Of a stretch of 50,313 bases of DNA, positions 1 through 14,617 are shown piece after piece; the first letter of the stretch is position 1, and each line of letters begins with the position of its first letter. The notes under the pieces are model-generated. The model did not search any database and was not told the origin of the DNA. It saw nothing but the letters and a program-made list of their open reading frames with translations. The position numbers and the translations under genes were made by a program. This DNA comes from Peptoniphilaceae bacterium (lineage in GTDB: Bacteria; Bacillota; Clostridia; Tissierellales; Peptoniphilaceae), in contig JAQYEZ010000014.1 of the NCBI GenBank assembly GCA_028723425.1, forward strand, positions 1 through 50,313, read 5' to 3'.

Positions 1-39
1 TTCAAAATACTCATTCATAGTCAAATCCACCTTTTTCAT
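1..39 (-). CDS. Start of a leftward gene, probably an IS transposase (partial)
   Basis: Only the first 13 codons lie in the window (MKKVDLTMNEYFE), opening at the ATG at 39-37 behind a perfect AGGAGG at 54-49. The short peptide resembles the N-terminus of transposases of the IS1202/ISNCY type, which begin with a small helix-turn-helix domain; this is recalled from the family and cannot be proven on 13 residues. The A/T-rich stretch at 55-145 has motifs resembling an IS end (GTAGAACGCAA and GTAGAAACACAAA in tandem on the minus strand), which agrees with a mobile element abutting the ArsA pair. Confidence 0.45.
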   Translation of the reverse strand, partial: MKKVDLTMNEYFE

Positions 40-165
40 TTTCAATTACCTCCTAAGAGATAATTTTACAATATTTTTAATTGAATTACTGACAAATTTA
101 TTTGTGTTTCTACTATGACAATATCACTTGCGTTCTACACGGAATTTTTTATATTAATTTTTAAG

Positions 166-194
166 TTGTTTTATAGCTTTTTTTATGGTATACT
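166..194 (+). promoter_or_regulatory. Promoter of the ArsA-like pair
   Basis: TTGTTT at 166-171, a 17-bp spacer, and TATACT at 189-194 preceded by TGG (extended -10). It lies about 40 bp upstream of the first start codon and is the only good sigma-A-like pair in this gap. Confidence 0.6.
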
Positions 195-235
195 TTTGAA
201 GCAAAAAGAAACGTTTTTAAGGAATGGATGATGCT

Positions 236-1420
236 GTGAAAAAAATAATAATTTATACAGGAAAAGGTGGCGTTGGAAAATCTTCAATATCATCTGCTAC
301 TGCTATAAAATCTGCAAGAGAAAATAATAAAACTATCTTACTAAGTCTTGATAGGGCCCATAGTTTATCTGATATATTTGAAACAAAGCCAAGTGATGAA
401 ATAGTAAATTTAAGAGATAAGCTGGATTTATTAGAAATAAATACAGAGAAATTGTTAATAGAAAATTTTCCCTATCTTAAAGAAAATTTTAATAACCTAT
501 ATACAAGTCCAGGTTTAAATACTACTTTGCTTGATGACAAATTTTCGCTACCAGGTTTGGAAAATCTTATTAATTTAATAAAAATTAAGGATATTTATGA
601 TAACTATGATTACGACAATATAATTGTAGATTGTCCCCCAACAGGATCAAGTCTTGCCCTACTTCAGTTACCCGAATTATTGTCCTGGTATTTAGAAAAA
701 TTTTTTCCCATAGGCAAAAACCTAGTCAGAGTTTTAAATCCAATTGCCAAGCATAAATATAAAACAAGTCTACCTAAAAAAGAGGCCTTAGATGATGTTG
801 AAAAAATATATTATAAAATTTTAGACCTCCAAAGCTTATTAAAAAATAAAAAGCAAACATGCATAAGGCTTGTAAGCCTAGCAGAAAAAATGGTTGTAGA
901 GGAAACTAAAAGGTCCTATATGTATTTAAATCTGTATGATTATAACGTAGATAGAATTTTTATTAATAGGATTTATCAAGGCTATGATGATAATGATTTT
1001 ATAAAAAAATCTAAAAATATCCAAGCCAAATATATAAAAATATTAGAAGAGATTTTTTCTGATATAAAAATAGACAAAATAAAGTGGTATCCTGAACAAA
1101 TTCATGGTATAGACTCTATCAACAAAATGTTAAATGATTTGAATGAAACAGATGATTTATTGACTATAAATACAAATAAAAACTCTCTTGTGTATCAAAC
1201 TTATGAAAAGGGATATATACTAGAAATTCCTTATTTTAAGGCTTTTGATGATGACTATAAAATAGAAAAAATAGATAAGGACCTTATTATAACTATGAAA
1301 AATTTCAAAAGAATAATACCTCTACCAAATATTTTATATGAAAGTGTGATAGAGAAAATTAAGTTTTCCTCTAATTTGCTTAAGGTGTATTTTAGTAATA
1401 ATAAGGAGTCCTTGTTATGA
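236..1420 (+). CDS. ArsA/Get3-family ATPase with C-terminal HSP20-like domain (first of a pair)
   Basis: SIMIBI-class P-loop ATPase. The N-terminus carries the deviant Walker A GKGGVGKS (residues 10-17 or so), followed by a switch region SLDRAHS in place of the usual TDPAHS, and DCPPTGSS as the Walker B region. About 60 C-terminal residues look like the HSP20/alpha-crystallin-like domain found on some bacterial ArsA proteins. I see no Cys cluster for arsenite or antimonite binding and no arsR, arsB or arsD nearby, so arsenic efflux is unlikely; a client-protein or membrane-protein handling role like that of Get3 is possible. The GTG at 236 is preferred over the ATG at 224: the AAGGA at 219-223 touches that ATG with no spacer, and the GTG start gives MKKIIIYTGKGG, matching the next gene. 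Confidence 0.8.
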   Translation: MKKIIIYTGKGGVGKSSISSATAIKSARENNKTILLSLDRAHSLSDIFETKPSDEIVNLRDKLDLLEINTEKLLIENFPYLKENFNNLYTSPGLNTTLLDDKFSLPGLENLINLIKIKDIYDNYDYDNIIVDCPPTGSSLALLQLPELLSWYLEKFFPIGKNLVRVLNPIAKHKYKTSLPKKEALDDVEKIYYKILDLQSLLKNKKQTCIRLVSLAEKMVVEETKRSYMYLNLYDYNVDRIFINRIYQGYDDNDFIKKSKNIQAKYIKILEEIFSDIKIDKIKWYPEQIHGIDSINKMLNDLNETDDLLTINTNKNSLVYQTYEKGYILEIPYFKAFDDDYKIEKIDKDLIITMKNFKRIIPLPNILYESVIEKIKFSSNLLKVYFSNNKESLL

Positions 1421-2577
1421 GAATTATTTTATATACAGGTAAGGGAGGAGTCGGAAAAACAAGCATATCTGCTGCTTCTGGCCTTAAAGCTTCTAAAGAT
1501 AAAAAGACTATAATCTTAAGCACAGATATGGCCCACTCCCTTTCAGATAGCTTTGATGTAAAAAGTAAAAATAATCAAATTAAGATAAATGAAAATTTGA
1601 CCCTAGAAGAGCTTAATCCCATACTTTCATCAAAAAAAGCATGGGGACATTTGCATGCTTATTTAAGAGAGCTTATAGAAAAGAAAGCAAATGCCAATAT
1701 TGATTTTGATGAAATGTTACTTTTGCCAGGCTTTGATGATTTATTTTCCCTACTTAGAATATTAGAAATTTATAAAGAAAATAAGCATGAACTTTTAATT
1801 GTCGATTGTGCTCCAACTGGGGAAACCTTGTCTCTTTTAAGCTATGGTGAAAAAATAGAAGTCTTTGCAAAAACTATAGTTCCCTTATTTCAAAACTTTA
1901 ATAAAGCTTTTGGAAATTTTATTTCTAAAAAAACTTCTGTTCCAAAACCAAAAGATATTGTTTTTGAAGAATTTAAAGCTTTGGCAGATAAATTAACAAA
2001 ATTAGATTACATTCTTCATGATAATTCAATCACAAGCCTTAGGATAGTGACTACACTTGAAGATATAGTCTTAGATGAAGCAAAGAGAAATTATGCTTAC
2101 TTAAAACTGTATAATTATAATGTCGATGCGGTATTTATCAATAAAATATACCCCCAAGATTTTTTTAGGTCAGGTTTTAATGATTTAAAAGAAAAGCAAA
2201 ATATACAGCTAAAAAATGCTAATGATTTTTTCAAAGATGTCCATATTTTTTATTCTTATCTAAAAGATTATGAATTATATGGAGTCGATAAGCTTGAAAT
2301 TTTATCACAAGAAATCTTCGAAAATCAAAATCCTTACCAAATTTTTTCTAAGAAAGATAATTTTTTCATAGAAGAAAACCACGGTTCTAAGATACTAAAT
2401 ATAGAAATTCCTGATGCAAAAATCGAAAATCTTAATCTAGAAAGACAAAACGATGATTTAATCATAACTTACCTAAATCAAACAAGAAGATTTGTCTTGG
2501 ATGAAAAATTAAAAAGAAGAGAGCTTTCTAAGTATGTGTATGAAAATCCTTACCTAAAAATCTATATGGATTATTGA
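1417..2577 (+). CDS. ArsA/Get3-family ATPase with C-terminal HSP20-like domain (second of a pair)
   Basis: 386 aa paralogue of the preceding gene, overlapping it by ATGA and therefore translationally coupled; AAGGAG precedes the start. Walker A is GKGGVGKT at residues 8-15, the switch region is STDMAHS and the Walker B region DCAPTGET. The C-terminal part (about 320-386) again looks HSP20-like. Two separate paralogous ATPases in tandem could form a heterodimer, comparable to the two halves of fused ArsA proteins; that is inference. As in the first copy, no metalloid-binding cysteine cluster is seen. It is followed by a bidirectional terminator that also ends the purine operon arriving from the right. 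Confidence 0.8.
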   Translation: MRIILYTGKGGVGKTSISAASGLKASKDKKTIILSTDMAHSLSDSFDVKSKNNQIKINENLTLEELNPILSSKKAWGHLHAYLRELIEKKANANIDFDEMLLLPGFDDLFSLLRILEIYKENKHELLIVDCAPTGETLSLLSYGEKIEVFAKTIVPLFQNFNKAFGNFISKKTSVPKPKDIVFEEFKALADKLTKLDYILHDNSITSLRIVTTLEDIVLDEAKRNYAYLKLYNYNVDAVFINKIYPQDFFRSGFNDLKEKQNIQLKNANDFFKDVHIFYSYLKDYELYGVDKLEILSQEIFENQNPYQIFSKKDNFFIEENHGSKILNIEIPDAKIENLNLERQNDDLIITYLNQTRRFVLDEKLKRRELSKYVYENPYLKIYMDY

Positions 2578-2586
2578 AAATCTTAA

Positions 2587-2626
2587 AATAGCTTAGGCTA
2601 GTTTAAACTAACCCAAGCTATTTTTT
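2587..2626. terminator. Bidirectional intrinsic terminator
   Basis: An inverted repeat AATAGCTTAGG...CCCAAGCTATT (2587-2622) with an inner CTAGTTTAAACTAAC, followed by eight T on the plus strand and A/T-rich on the minus. It separates the ArsA pair from the convergent purine operon. Confidence 0.85.
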
Positions 2627-3016
2627 TTATTCTACATAAGATAAGTAAGCTTTTAGGACTTTAATATAGCCATCCTTTTTTAAAGCTTCTTCAACAAAAC
2701 TCTTTAGTTCTGATGTTGGATACACATTTCTTTCTATAGCCTTCATCCTCTTTAAAATTGAGGATGAAATAATGTTAATATCTGAAGAATTAAGTTGAAT
2801 TTGTGCATCATGAGCTGCATTTTCTATAGACTTCATAATTTTATAGTCCTTATACTCTTCTAGTTGACCAGACTTTTTTATCACATATTCTTTATCATCA
2901 TCAACTATATCGTCTAGGACCTTTAATTTTATTCCTTCTAAGTCTTTAGAAATCTCACTTGGACTAAGATTTTTTTCTTTGTAGTAAGCAATAATTGTTT
3001 GTTTTAAATCTTGCAT
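2627..3016 (-). CDS. Stand-alone ATP-cone domain protein at the end of the purine operon
   Basis: 129 aa. Residues about 44-128 fit the ATP-cone fold: VIKKSGQLEEY, then KIMKSIENAA, a middle helix ending ILKRM, then ELKSFVEEALKKDGY and a closing KAYLSY. This is the nucleotide-sensing module of class I and III ribonucleotide reductases and of NrdR. Here no reductase or zinc-ribbon partner is attached; only about 43 charged helical residues precede it. It starts 9 bp after purM, so it is the last gene of the purine operon, and a purine-nucleotide-sensing role is a natural guess. I know of no characterised protein of this layout. Recognition of the domain is by pattern only; a profile search would settle it. 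Confidence 0.7.
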   Translation of the reverse strand: MQDLKQTIIAYYKEKNLSPSEISKDLEGIKLKVLDDIVDDDKEYVIKKSGQLEEYKDYKIMKSIENAAHDAQIQLNSSDINIISSSILKRMKAIERNVYPTSELKSFVEEALKKDGYIKVLKAYLSYVE

Positions 3017-3025
3017 AATAAACTC

Positions 3026-4054
3026 CTATTCTAAGTTAATCTTAACTTTTTCATCTGTTACTATACATTTACCACAAATCCTTGCTTTATCATCAAATTT
3101 CTTTAATATTTCCAAAGCCTTGCTTGCCTCTTTTTCAGAAACTACTATAACCATTCCTATGCCCATATTAAAAGTTTGGAACATTTCTTTTTCAGAAACT
3201 TCTCCCCAATCTTTGATAGCATAGAATATCTTGTCAATATCACTTCTTTTTATATCAAATTCTATGCCTATATTTTGAGGTAAGATTCTTGGTACATTTT
3301 CGTAAAGTCCACCACCTGTAATATGAGCAATCCCTTTAACATTTACTTCTTTTAAAAGGGCTTTTATTTCTTTTGCATAGATTTTTGTTGGTACTAAGAG
3401 CTTTTCTCCAATTGTTTTTTCATCATCAAACTTATCTGTTAGTTTTATGCCTTTAATATCTAAAGCTGCTCTTACTAGAGAAAAACCATTGGAATGAACC
3501 CCTGATGATGAAAGGCTGATAGCTATATCACCCTCTTTTATATTTTCTCCTGTGATTATTTTTTCTTTATCAACAAGACCTACAGCAAAACCAGCAAGGT
3601 CATATTCATCTTCCTGATAAATACCAGGCATTTCTGCAGTTTCTCCCCCTATTAGGGCAGCTTCTGCTTGTTGGCAGCCATCTGCAACCCCTCTAACAAG
3701 TTGTGCCATTTTATTAACTTGAAGTTTTCCTGTAGCTATATAATCAAGGAAAAATAATGGTCTTGCACCTTGACACAAAATATCATTTACGCACATAGCA
3801 ACAAGATCTATACCAACTGTATCGTGCTTGTTAAGTTCCATAGCTAGTTTTATCTTGGTACCAACTCCATCAGTTCCACTTACTAGAACTGGATTTTTTA
3901 TTCCAGCAAGGTCAGGAGCAAATAGACCTGCAAAACCTCCTATGTCTGCCAAAACTTCTTTGCCATGTGTTTTTTTAACTATATCTTTTATTATTTTTAC
4001 TTCTTCGTAACCCTTATTCTTATCTACTCCAGCATCTTTATAAGTTAAGCCCAT
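3026..4054 (-). CDS. purM: Phosphoribosylformylglycinamidine cyclo-ligase (AIR synthetase)
   Basis: 342 aa, full length. It converts FGAM plus ATP to aminoimidazole ribotide, step 5 of purine synthesis. Characteristic stretches are DIGGFAGLF near residue 40, VSGTDGVGTK (58-67), LDYIATGKL, GGETAEMPGIY and HITGGGLYENVPR. The ATG overlaps the purE stop as TAATG, so translation is coupled. Product of the preceding PurL activity, substrate for PurE downstream in the pathway. Confidence 0.97.
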   Translation of the reverse strand: MGLTYKDAGVDKNKGYEEVKIIKDIVKKTHGKEVLADIGGFAGLFAPDLAGIKNPVLVSGTDGVGTKIKLAMELNKHDTVGIDLVAMCVNDILCQGARPLFFLDYIATGKLQVNKMAQLVRGVADGCQQAEAALIGGETAEMPGIYQEDEYDLAGFAVGLVDKEKIITGENIKEGDIAISLSSSGVHSNGFSLVRAALDIKGIKLTDKFDDEKTIGEKLLVPTKIYAKEIKALLKEVNVKGIAHITGGGLYENVPRILPQNIGIEFDIKRSDIDKIFYAIKDWGEVSEKEMFQTFNMGIGMVIVVSEKEASKALEILKKFDDKARICGKCIVTDEKVKINLE

Positions 4055-4527
4055 TATATTTCCTCTAAATTTCTATTTTGCTCAAGGACACCTTCTCTCA
4101 TTTTTACCTTGTAGTCTTTTAATTTATGGGCAAGCTTATCATCGCTAAGAGCTAAAATTTGCGCTGCAAGTATAGCCGCATTTTGACCACCATTTATGGC
4201 AACAGTTGCAACTGGTACTCCTTTAGGCATTTGTACTATAGATAAAAGAGCATCAAGACCTGCAGTGTTTGCCCCACCTGCTGGTACTCCTATAACTGGT
4301 TTAACAGTCATACCTGCTGTTACTCCGCCTAGATGGGCTGCCATTCCTGCTATTGTTATATAAACTTTGCAGTCATCCTTTTCTACAGTATCCTTTAGAA
4401 GATCTAAGGCTCTGTGAGCCGAAATTACCGATACCTCATAGGAAATATCAAACTCTTTTAGGCAAGTAGTTACTTTTTTTGCTATATCAATATCTGAAGC
4501 AGATCCCATTATAACTCTAACATCCAT
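4054..4527 (-). CDS. purE: 5-(carboxyamino)imidazole ribonucleotide mutase / AIR carboxylase subunit
   Basis: 157 aa. MGSASDID at the N-terminus forms the phosphate-binding loop and SAHRAL carries the conserved His; GMAAHLGGV and the GGANTAGLDALLSIVQMPKG-type core follow. The SAHR form is that of class I PurE, which uses N5-CAIR made by PurK, yet no purK is present in this operon; either purK is elsewhere or this enzyme works directly on AIR and CO2. The gene lies 16 bp after guaB. Confidence 0.95.
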   Translation of the reverse strand: MDVRVIMGSASDIDIAKKVTTCLKEFDISYEVSVISAHRALDLLKDTVEKDDCKVYITIAGMAAHLGGVTAGMTVKPVIGVPAGGANTAGLDALLSIVQMPKGVPVATVAINGGQNAAILAAQILALSDDKLAHKLKDYKVKMREGVLEQNRNLEEI

Positions 4528-4543
4528 TCTTATTTATCCTTCC

Positions 4544-10893
<6,350 letters not shown>

Positions 10894-10917
10894 CACATCT
10901 CCTCTAATCAGCAAAAA

Positions 10918-12423
10918 TTAATGTTTGAAGTGTCTATTTTTTGTAAATACCATTGACATTTGGTATTGGTTGCACTTATCAATTGAGTCCTTATCTCTAA
11001 TTGATCCGCCCGGTTGGATAATTGACTTAACTCCAATTGAGTGTGCAAATTCAACACAATCATCAAATGGGAAAAAGGCATCCGAACTCATGACAGAGTC
11101 TGTAAAGTCTGTTTCTGGGTGGTTATTTTTTATAGATTCTAAGGCCCAAATTCTTGATGTTTGTCCACAGCCAATTCCTAGAGTTTGTAAGTCTTTTGCT
11201 ATAACTATAGCATTTGACTTGGTGTGTTTTACTACAGTCATGGCAAATTTCAAATCTCTAGCTTCTTTTTCTGTTGGTCTAGCTTCGGTAATTACCTTAA
11301 ACTCATCAACAGCTCTATCCTTATCTTGAATTAACACTTTTCCGTTTAGATATTTTATATCGACCTTTACTAGTTTATTATCAAAGTTAATTTTAACAAG
11401 CCTTATATTTTTCTTTTTTGTTAGTACTTCAAGAGCCTCTTCAGTAAAATCTCTTGCTGAAACTATTTCCAAGAAAATTTGGCTCATTTTTTCTGCAGTT
11501 TCTTTATCAACTACTCCATTTATAGCAATTATTCCGCCAAAAATAGAAAGTGGATCTGCAAGATATGCCCTAGAGTAAGCGTCAAATACATTATCACCTA
11601 TAGCAACTCCACATGGAGATTGGTGTTTAAGGGCTACACAAGAGTTCTCTCCAAGTTCATTAGCAAGTTCTACTGCAACATTTAAATCATTATAATTATT
11701 AAAACTCATTTCTTTACCATGGAGTATCCTACAGTCTTTTAATAAGCCTTCTACATAGTTATCTTTTAACAAAATTGCACTTTGTTGAGGGTTTTCTCCA
11801 TATCTTAATTCTGATTCTTTTTCAAAACCATAAGTAATGTATTTTGAGTCACTTCCTACAAGATCTTGGAAATATCTAGCTATAATTGAATCATAGTAGG
11901 CTGTCAAAGAATAAGCTTTCATGGCAAGTTTTCTTCTATAGCAAAGATCTATTTTCTTATTTTCTAATCTATAAATAAAATCTTCATAATCATCTGGATC
12001 TGTTACTACAAGAACATCCTTGTGATTTTTGGCAGCAGATCTTATCATTGATGGACCACCTATATCTATATTTTCTGTAATAAAATCATGATCTTTTGAT
12101 TTTAAGGCATTTTGAAAATCATATAAGTTTACTACTACTATATCAATCGGCTTAATATCATGCTCTTCTATAGTTTTTACATGGTCTTTATTATCTCTTT
12201 TATAAAGAATACCACCATGTACATAAGGTGAAAGCGTCTTTACCCTACCATCCAAAATTTCTGGAAACTTTGTTACTTCTTCAATCTCTGTAACCTCAAC
12301 TCCAGCATCTCTTATGGCCTTGTAGGTTCCACCTGTGGAAATTAATTCTACTCCAAGCCTTTTTAACTCTCTAGCTAAATAGTCAACATTTTTCTTGTTT
12401 GTCAAAGATATTAACGCTCTCAT
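10918..12423 (-). CDS. purH: Bifunctional AICAR transformylase / IMP cyclohydrolase
   Basis: 501 aa. The N-terminal MGS-like cyclohydrolase domain (about 1-190; ISTGGTYKAI, PFNYLDG-like region as VKTLSPYVHGGILYKRD, IDIGGPSMIRSAAKN) is followed by the transformylase domain, with ALKHQSPCG as the catalytic Lys-His motif and SDAFFPFDD and QPGGSIRD near the C-terminus. It makes the last two steps to IMP using 10-formyl-THF. It overlaps purN by ATGA. Confidence 0.96.
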   Translation of the reverse strand: MRALISLTNKKNVDYLARELKRLGVELISTGGTYKAIRDAGVEVTEIEEVTKFPEILDGRVKTLSPYVHGGILYKRDNKDHVKTIEEHDIKPIDIVVVNLYDFQNALKSKDHDFITENIDIGGPSMIRSAAKNHKDVLVVTDPDDYEDFIYRLENKKIDLCYRRKLAMKAYSLTAYYDSIIARYFQDLVGSDSKYITYGFEKESELRYGENPQQSAILLKDNYVEGLLKDCRILHGKEMSFNNYNDLNVAVELANELGENSCVALKHQSPCGVAIGDNVFDAYSRAYLADPLSIFGGIIAINGVVDKETAEKMSQIFLEIVSARDFTEEALEVLTKKKNIRLVKINFDNKLVKVDIKYLNGKVLIQDKDRAVDEFKVITEARPTEKEARDLKFAMTVVKHTKSNAIVIAKDLQTLGIGCGQTSRIWALESIKNNHPETDFTDSVMSSDAFFPFDDCVEFAHSIGVKSIIQPGGSIRDKDSIDKCNQYQMSMVFTKNRHFKH

Positions 12424-12965
12424 TTTTCCTCCTCCAAAATCTTTATTGCATTTTTTAAAATCACATGTTCTTCCTTTAGTACCTTATCTGCTATCTCTTG
12501 TGGACTTTTACAATCGTTGATATCAACTTGCCTTTGGAGAATAGTTGCCCCATCATCAAGTTTTTCATTTACCCAATGTACTGTAACCCCAGACACATCT
12601 TCTCCTGCTTCAAAGACCTTCTCGTGAACATGGATCCCATAACAACCCTTACCTCCAAATTTTGGTAAGAGTGAAGGGTGGATATTTATTATCCTATATT
12701 GATCTATTAAGGTTTTTCCTACTTTTGGTAGATATCCTGCCAAGACTATTAAATCTATTTTCTTTTCTTTTAACTTTCCTAAAATATCCTCTTCATTTTT
12801 TGATATAAAAGTTTCTATACCAAATTCTTTGGCATAGTTTAAGCCTTCTGCATTTTTATTTGAAACTACAAGTTTAATTTTGCTTGAAAAATAAGCTTCC
12901 TTTTGGGCCTCTAGCAAGGCCTTGAGGTTTGAGCCCTTACCTGAAATAAATACTGCTAAATTCAT
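12420..12965 (-). CDS. purN: Phosphoribosylglycinamide formyltransferase
   Basis: 181 aa. It formylates GAR with 10-formyl-THF. Motifs: FISGKGSNLKALLEA at the N-terminus, INIHPSLLPKF with the catalytic Asn and His, GVTVHWVNEKLDDGATI with the catalytic Asp. It starts 7 bp after purF and overlaps purH, so the three are co-transcribed and coupled. Confidence 0.96.
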   Translation of the reverse strand: MNLAVFISGKGSNLKALLEAQKEAYFSSKIKLVVSNKNAEGLNYAKEFGIETFISKNEEDILGKLKEKKIDLIVLAGYLPKVGKTLIDQYRIINIHPSLLPKFGGKGCYGIHVHEKVFEAGEDVSGVTVHWVNEKLDDGATILQRQVDINDCKSPQEIADKVLKEEHVILKNAIKILEEEK

Positions 12966-12972
12966 GACTCTC

Positions 12973-14322
12973 CTAAATAATAATTGGATCTATTGGATAA
13001 TCTCCTGTAAAACATGCCTTGCAATAGGTATCATCTTTCATACCTGTTGCCTTCAAAAAACCTTCCATAGATATGTAAGCCAAAGAATCTGCTCCTATAC
13101 TCTCTCTAATCTCTTCTATATTAAGATTTGCTGCTATTAAATTTCTCTTTGATGGGGTGTCTATACCATAGTAGCAAGGATAAGCTACTGGAGGTGATGT
13201 AATTCTCATATGTATCTCTTTAGCTCCTGCCTTTCTCATCCTTTTGATAAGTTTTTCTGAAGTAGTTCCCCTTACTATAGAATCATCCAAAAGAACTATT
13301 CTTTTTCCCTCCAAAACTGTCCTTAAAGGATTTAGCTTTAGCTTAACTGCAAGTTCTCTCTCATCTTGGCTAGGCTTAATAAAAGTCCTACCCATGTACC
13401 TATTTTTTACTAAACCTTCGGCAAAAGGTAGACCTGACGCTTGGGAATATCCTATAGCTGATGGAGTTCCTGAATCTGGAACGGCACAAACAAGATCTAC
13501 ATCACATGGAGCTTCCTTGTAGAGAATTTCCCCTGCTCTTCTTCTAAAGTTGTAAGCATTTACTCCGTCAATATCGGCATCTGATCTTGCTGTATAAACA
13601 TATTCAAAAATACAATGGCTTGGATGTGGTAAATCTTCCTTGTACATATAAGAATGAACGCCATCTTGGTCTACAACTACAATCTCGCCTGGCTTTAAGT
13701 CCCTAATCTTCGCATCTCCAAGGATTTCTATAGCAGAATTTTCACTAGCTATTATGACCTCTTCATCATTTTCTCCAATCATAATAGGCCTTATGCCTCT
13801 AGTTCCCCTAAAAGCAATGAGTTTGTCTTTCATTAGAAAGATTACAGAGTAACCCCCTTCTATCATATCCATTGTTTTTCTAATAGCTTCAACTATATCA
13901 TCTTTATAATATCTAGATATAAGATATAAGATAACCTCGCTGTCAATAGAGGTATGAAACATCATTCCTTCTTGTTCTAGTCTAGTTCTTAAGATTTGAT
14001 AATTAATCAAATTTCCATCATGAGCAAGGGAAAATTTTTGACCCTTTACAAAGGACATAAGAGGTTGAACATTGTAATCCTTATTTTCCTCTTGCTTTAG
14101 ATATCCAACAAAACCTATGCCAATATTTCCTTTTAGCTCTTCCAGATTCCTATCATCAAAAACATCGTTAACAAGGCCTCTTGATTTTCGTCTATTTAAA
14201 TTTTCCCCATCAGATATTACAATACCAGCTGAATCTTGACCCCTATGTTGAAGGCAGGATAAACCATAAAACATCTTTTTGTTAATATCTGATTTAGAGT
14301 ATATGCCCAAAAGTCCACTCAT
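12973..14322 (-). CDS. purF: Amidophosphoribosyltransferase with altered glutaminase site
   Basis: 449 aa. The fold is clearly PurF: LQHRGQDSAGI, IDSEVILYLI, and the PRPP loop VLLDDSIVRGTTS. It should make phosphoribosylamine from PRPP. Odd: the N-terminus is MSGLLGIY, with Ser where the Ntn nucleophile Cys (MCGI or ECGVFGI) is expected, and the oxyanion loop is AHDGNLIN in place of AHNGNL. An in-frame TAG lies three codons upstream of the ATG, so no longer form with a Cys can be started. The glutaminase half is probably dead, which leaves ammonia as the nitrogen donor unless a partner supplies it. The ATG is fused as TAATG to a 14-codon upstream ORF. Confidence 0.93.
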   Translation of the reverse strand: MSGLLGIYSKSDINKKMFYGLSCLQHRGQDSAGIVISDGENLNRRKSRGLVNDVFDDRNLEELKGNIGIGFVGYLKQEENKDYNVQPLMSFVKGQKFSLAHDGNLINYQILRTRLEQEGMMFHTSIDSEVILYLISRYYKDDIVEAIRKTMDMIEGGYSVIFLMKDKLIAFRGTRGIRPIMIGENDEEVIIASENSAIEILGDAKIRDLKPGEIVVVDQDGVHSYMYKEDLPHPSHCIFEYVYTARSDADIDGVNAYNFRRRAGEILYKEAPCDVDLVCAVPDSGTPSAIGYSQASGLPFAEGLVKNRYMGRTFIKPSQDERELAVKLKLNPLRTVLEGKRIVLLDDSIVRGTTSEKLIKRMRKAGAKEIHMRITSPPVAYPCYYGIDTPSKRNLIAANLNIEEIRESIGADSLAYISMEGFLKATGMKDDTYCKACFTGDYPIDPIII

Positions 14323-14366
14323 TAGTTTCTAACCTCTCTTACCTTAATTCTACATGATTGTTTCAT
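14322..14366 (-). CDS. 14-codon upstream ORF coupled to purF
   Basis: The peptide would be MKQSCRIKVREVRN. It has AAAGGAG 11 bases before its ATG, while purF itself has only a weak GAGAGG site; its TAA shares an A with the purF ATG (TAATG). Translation of purF probably depends on ribosomes that end this ORF. It is rich in Lys and Arg, with no run of one codon. It lies after the terminator hairpin, so it is made only in read-through transcripts. Confidence 0.5.
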   Translation of the reverse strand: MKQSCRIKVREVRN

Positions 14367-14390
14367 CTTTTCTTACTCTCCTTTAAAACA

Positions 14391-14414
14391 CAAAAGGACC
14401 CAAAAAAGGTCCTT
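14391..14414 (-). terminator. Intrinsic terminator (attenuator) in the purF leader
   Basis: On the minus strand AAGGACC, loop TTTTTTG, GGTCCTT, then TTTGTGTTTT. It lies between the promoter and purF and begins at the last base of the leader ORF stop codon, so ribosome position on that ORF can affect folding. Confidence 0.75.
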
Positions 14415-14589
14415 AGCAATAGATAAAAATATTTGATTTTTTAGTATAAGTTGAGAGGAAAACATATTCCTTGCATGAGGTTTTTCTGTATTCTCTTGGC
14501 ATAATTAAATCGTGATTTACACCTCTTCTTTCTTTTATTGAATAAAATCTTATTCTTAAATTGTAAATAAAATATTTAACTAATACCAT
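14413..14589 (-). CDS. 58-codon leader ORF upstream of the purine operon attenuator
   Basis: An open frame of 58 codons from ATG 14589, behind GGGAG about seven bases upstream, to TAA at 14415-14413, the stop abutting the terminator stem. It begins MVLVKYFIYNLRIRFYS and contains RRGVNHDLIMPREYRKTSC; it is basic and aromatic, with no signal peptide and no domain I recognise. The fit of SD, ATG, full reading frame and stop to the interval between promoter and terminator suggests real translation. It could be a regulatory leader peptide or a small conserved protein. I recognise no known riboswitch class in the same RNA. Confidence 0.5.
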   Translation of the reverse strand: MVLVKYFIYNLRIRFYSIKERRGVNHDLIMPREYRKTSCKEYVFLSTYTKKSNIFIYC

Positions 14590-14617
14590 ACCTATCTCCC
14601 AATCTTACTATGCACTA

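Noticed and set aside
10925-11329. 134-codon open frame opposite purH
   Set aside because: Antisense shadow of a conserved coding sequence without a ribosome site.
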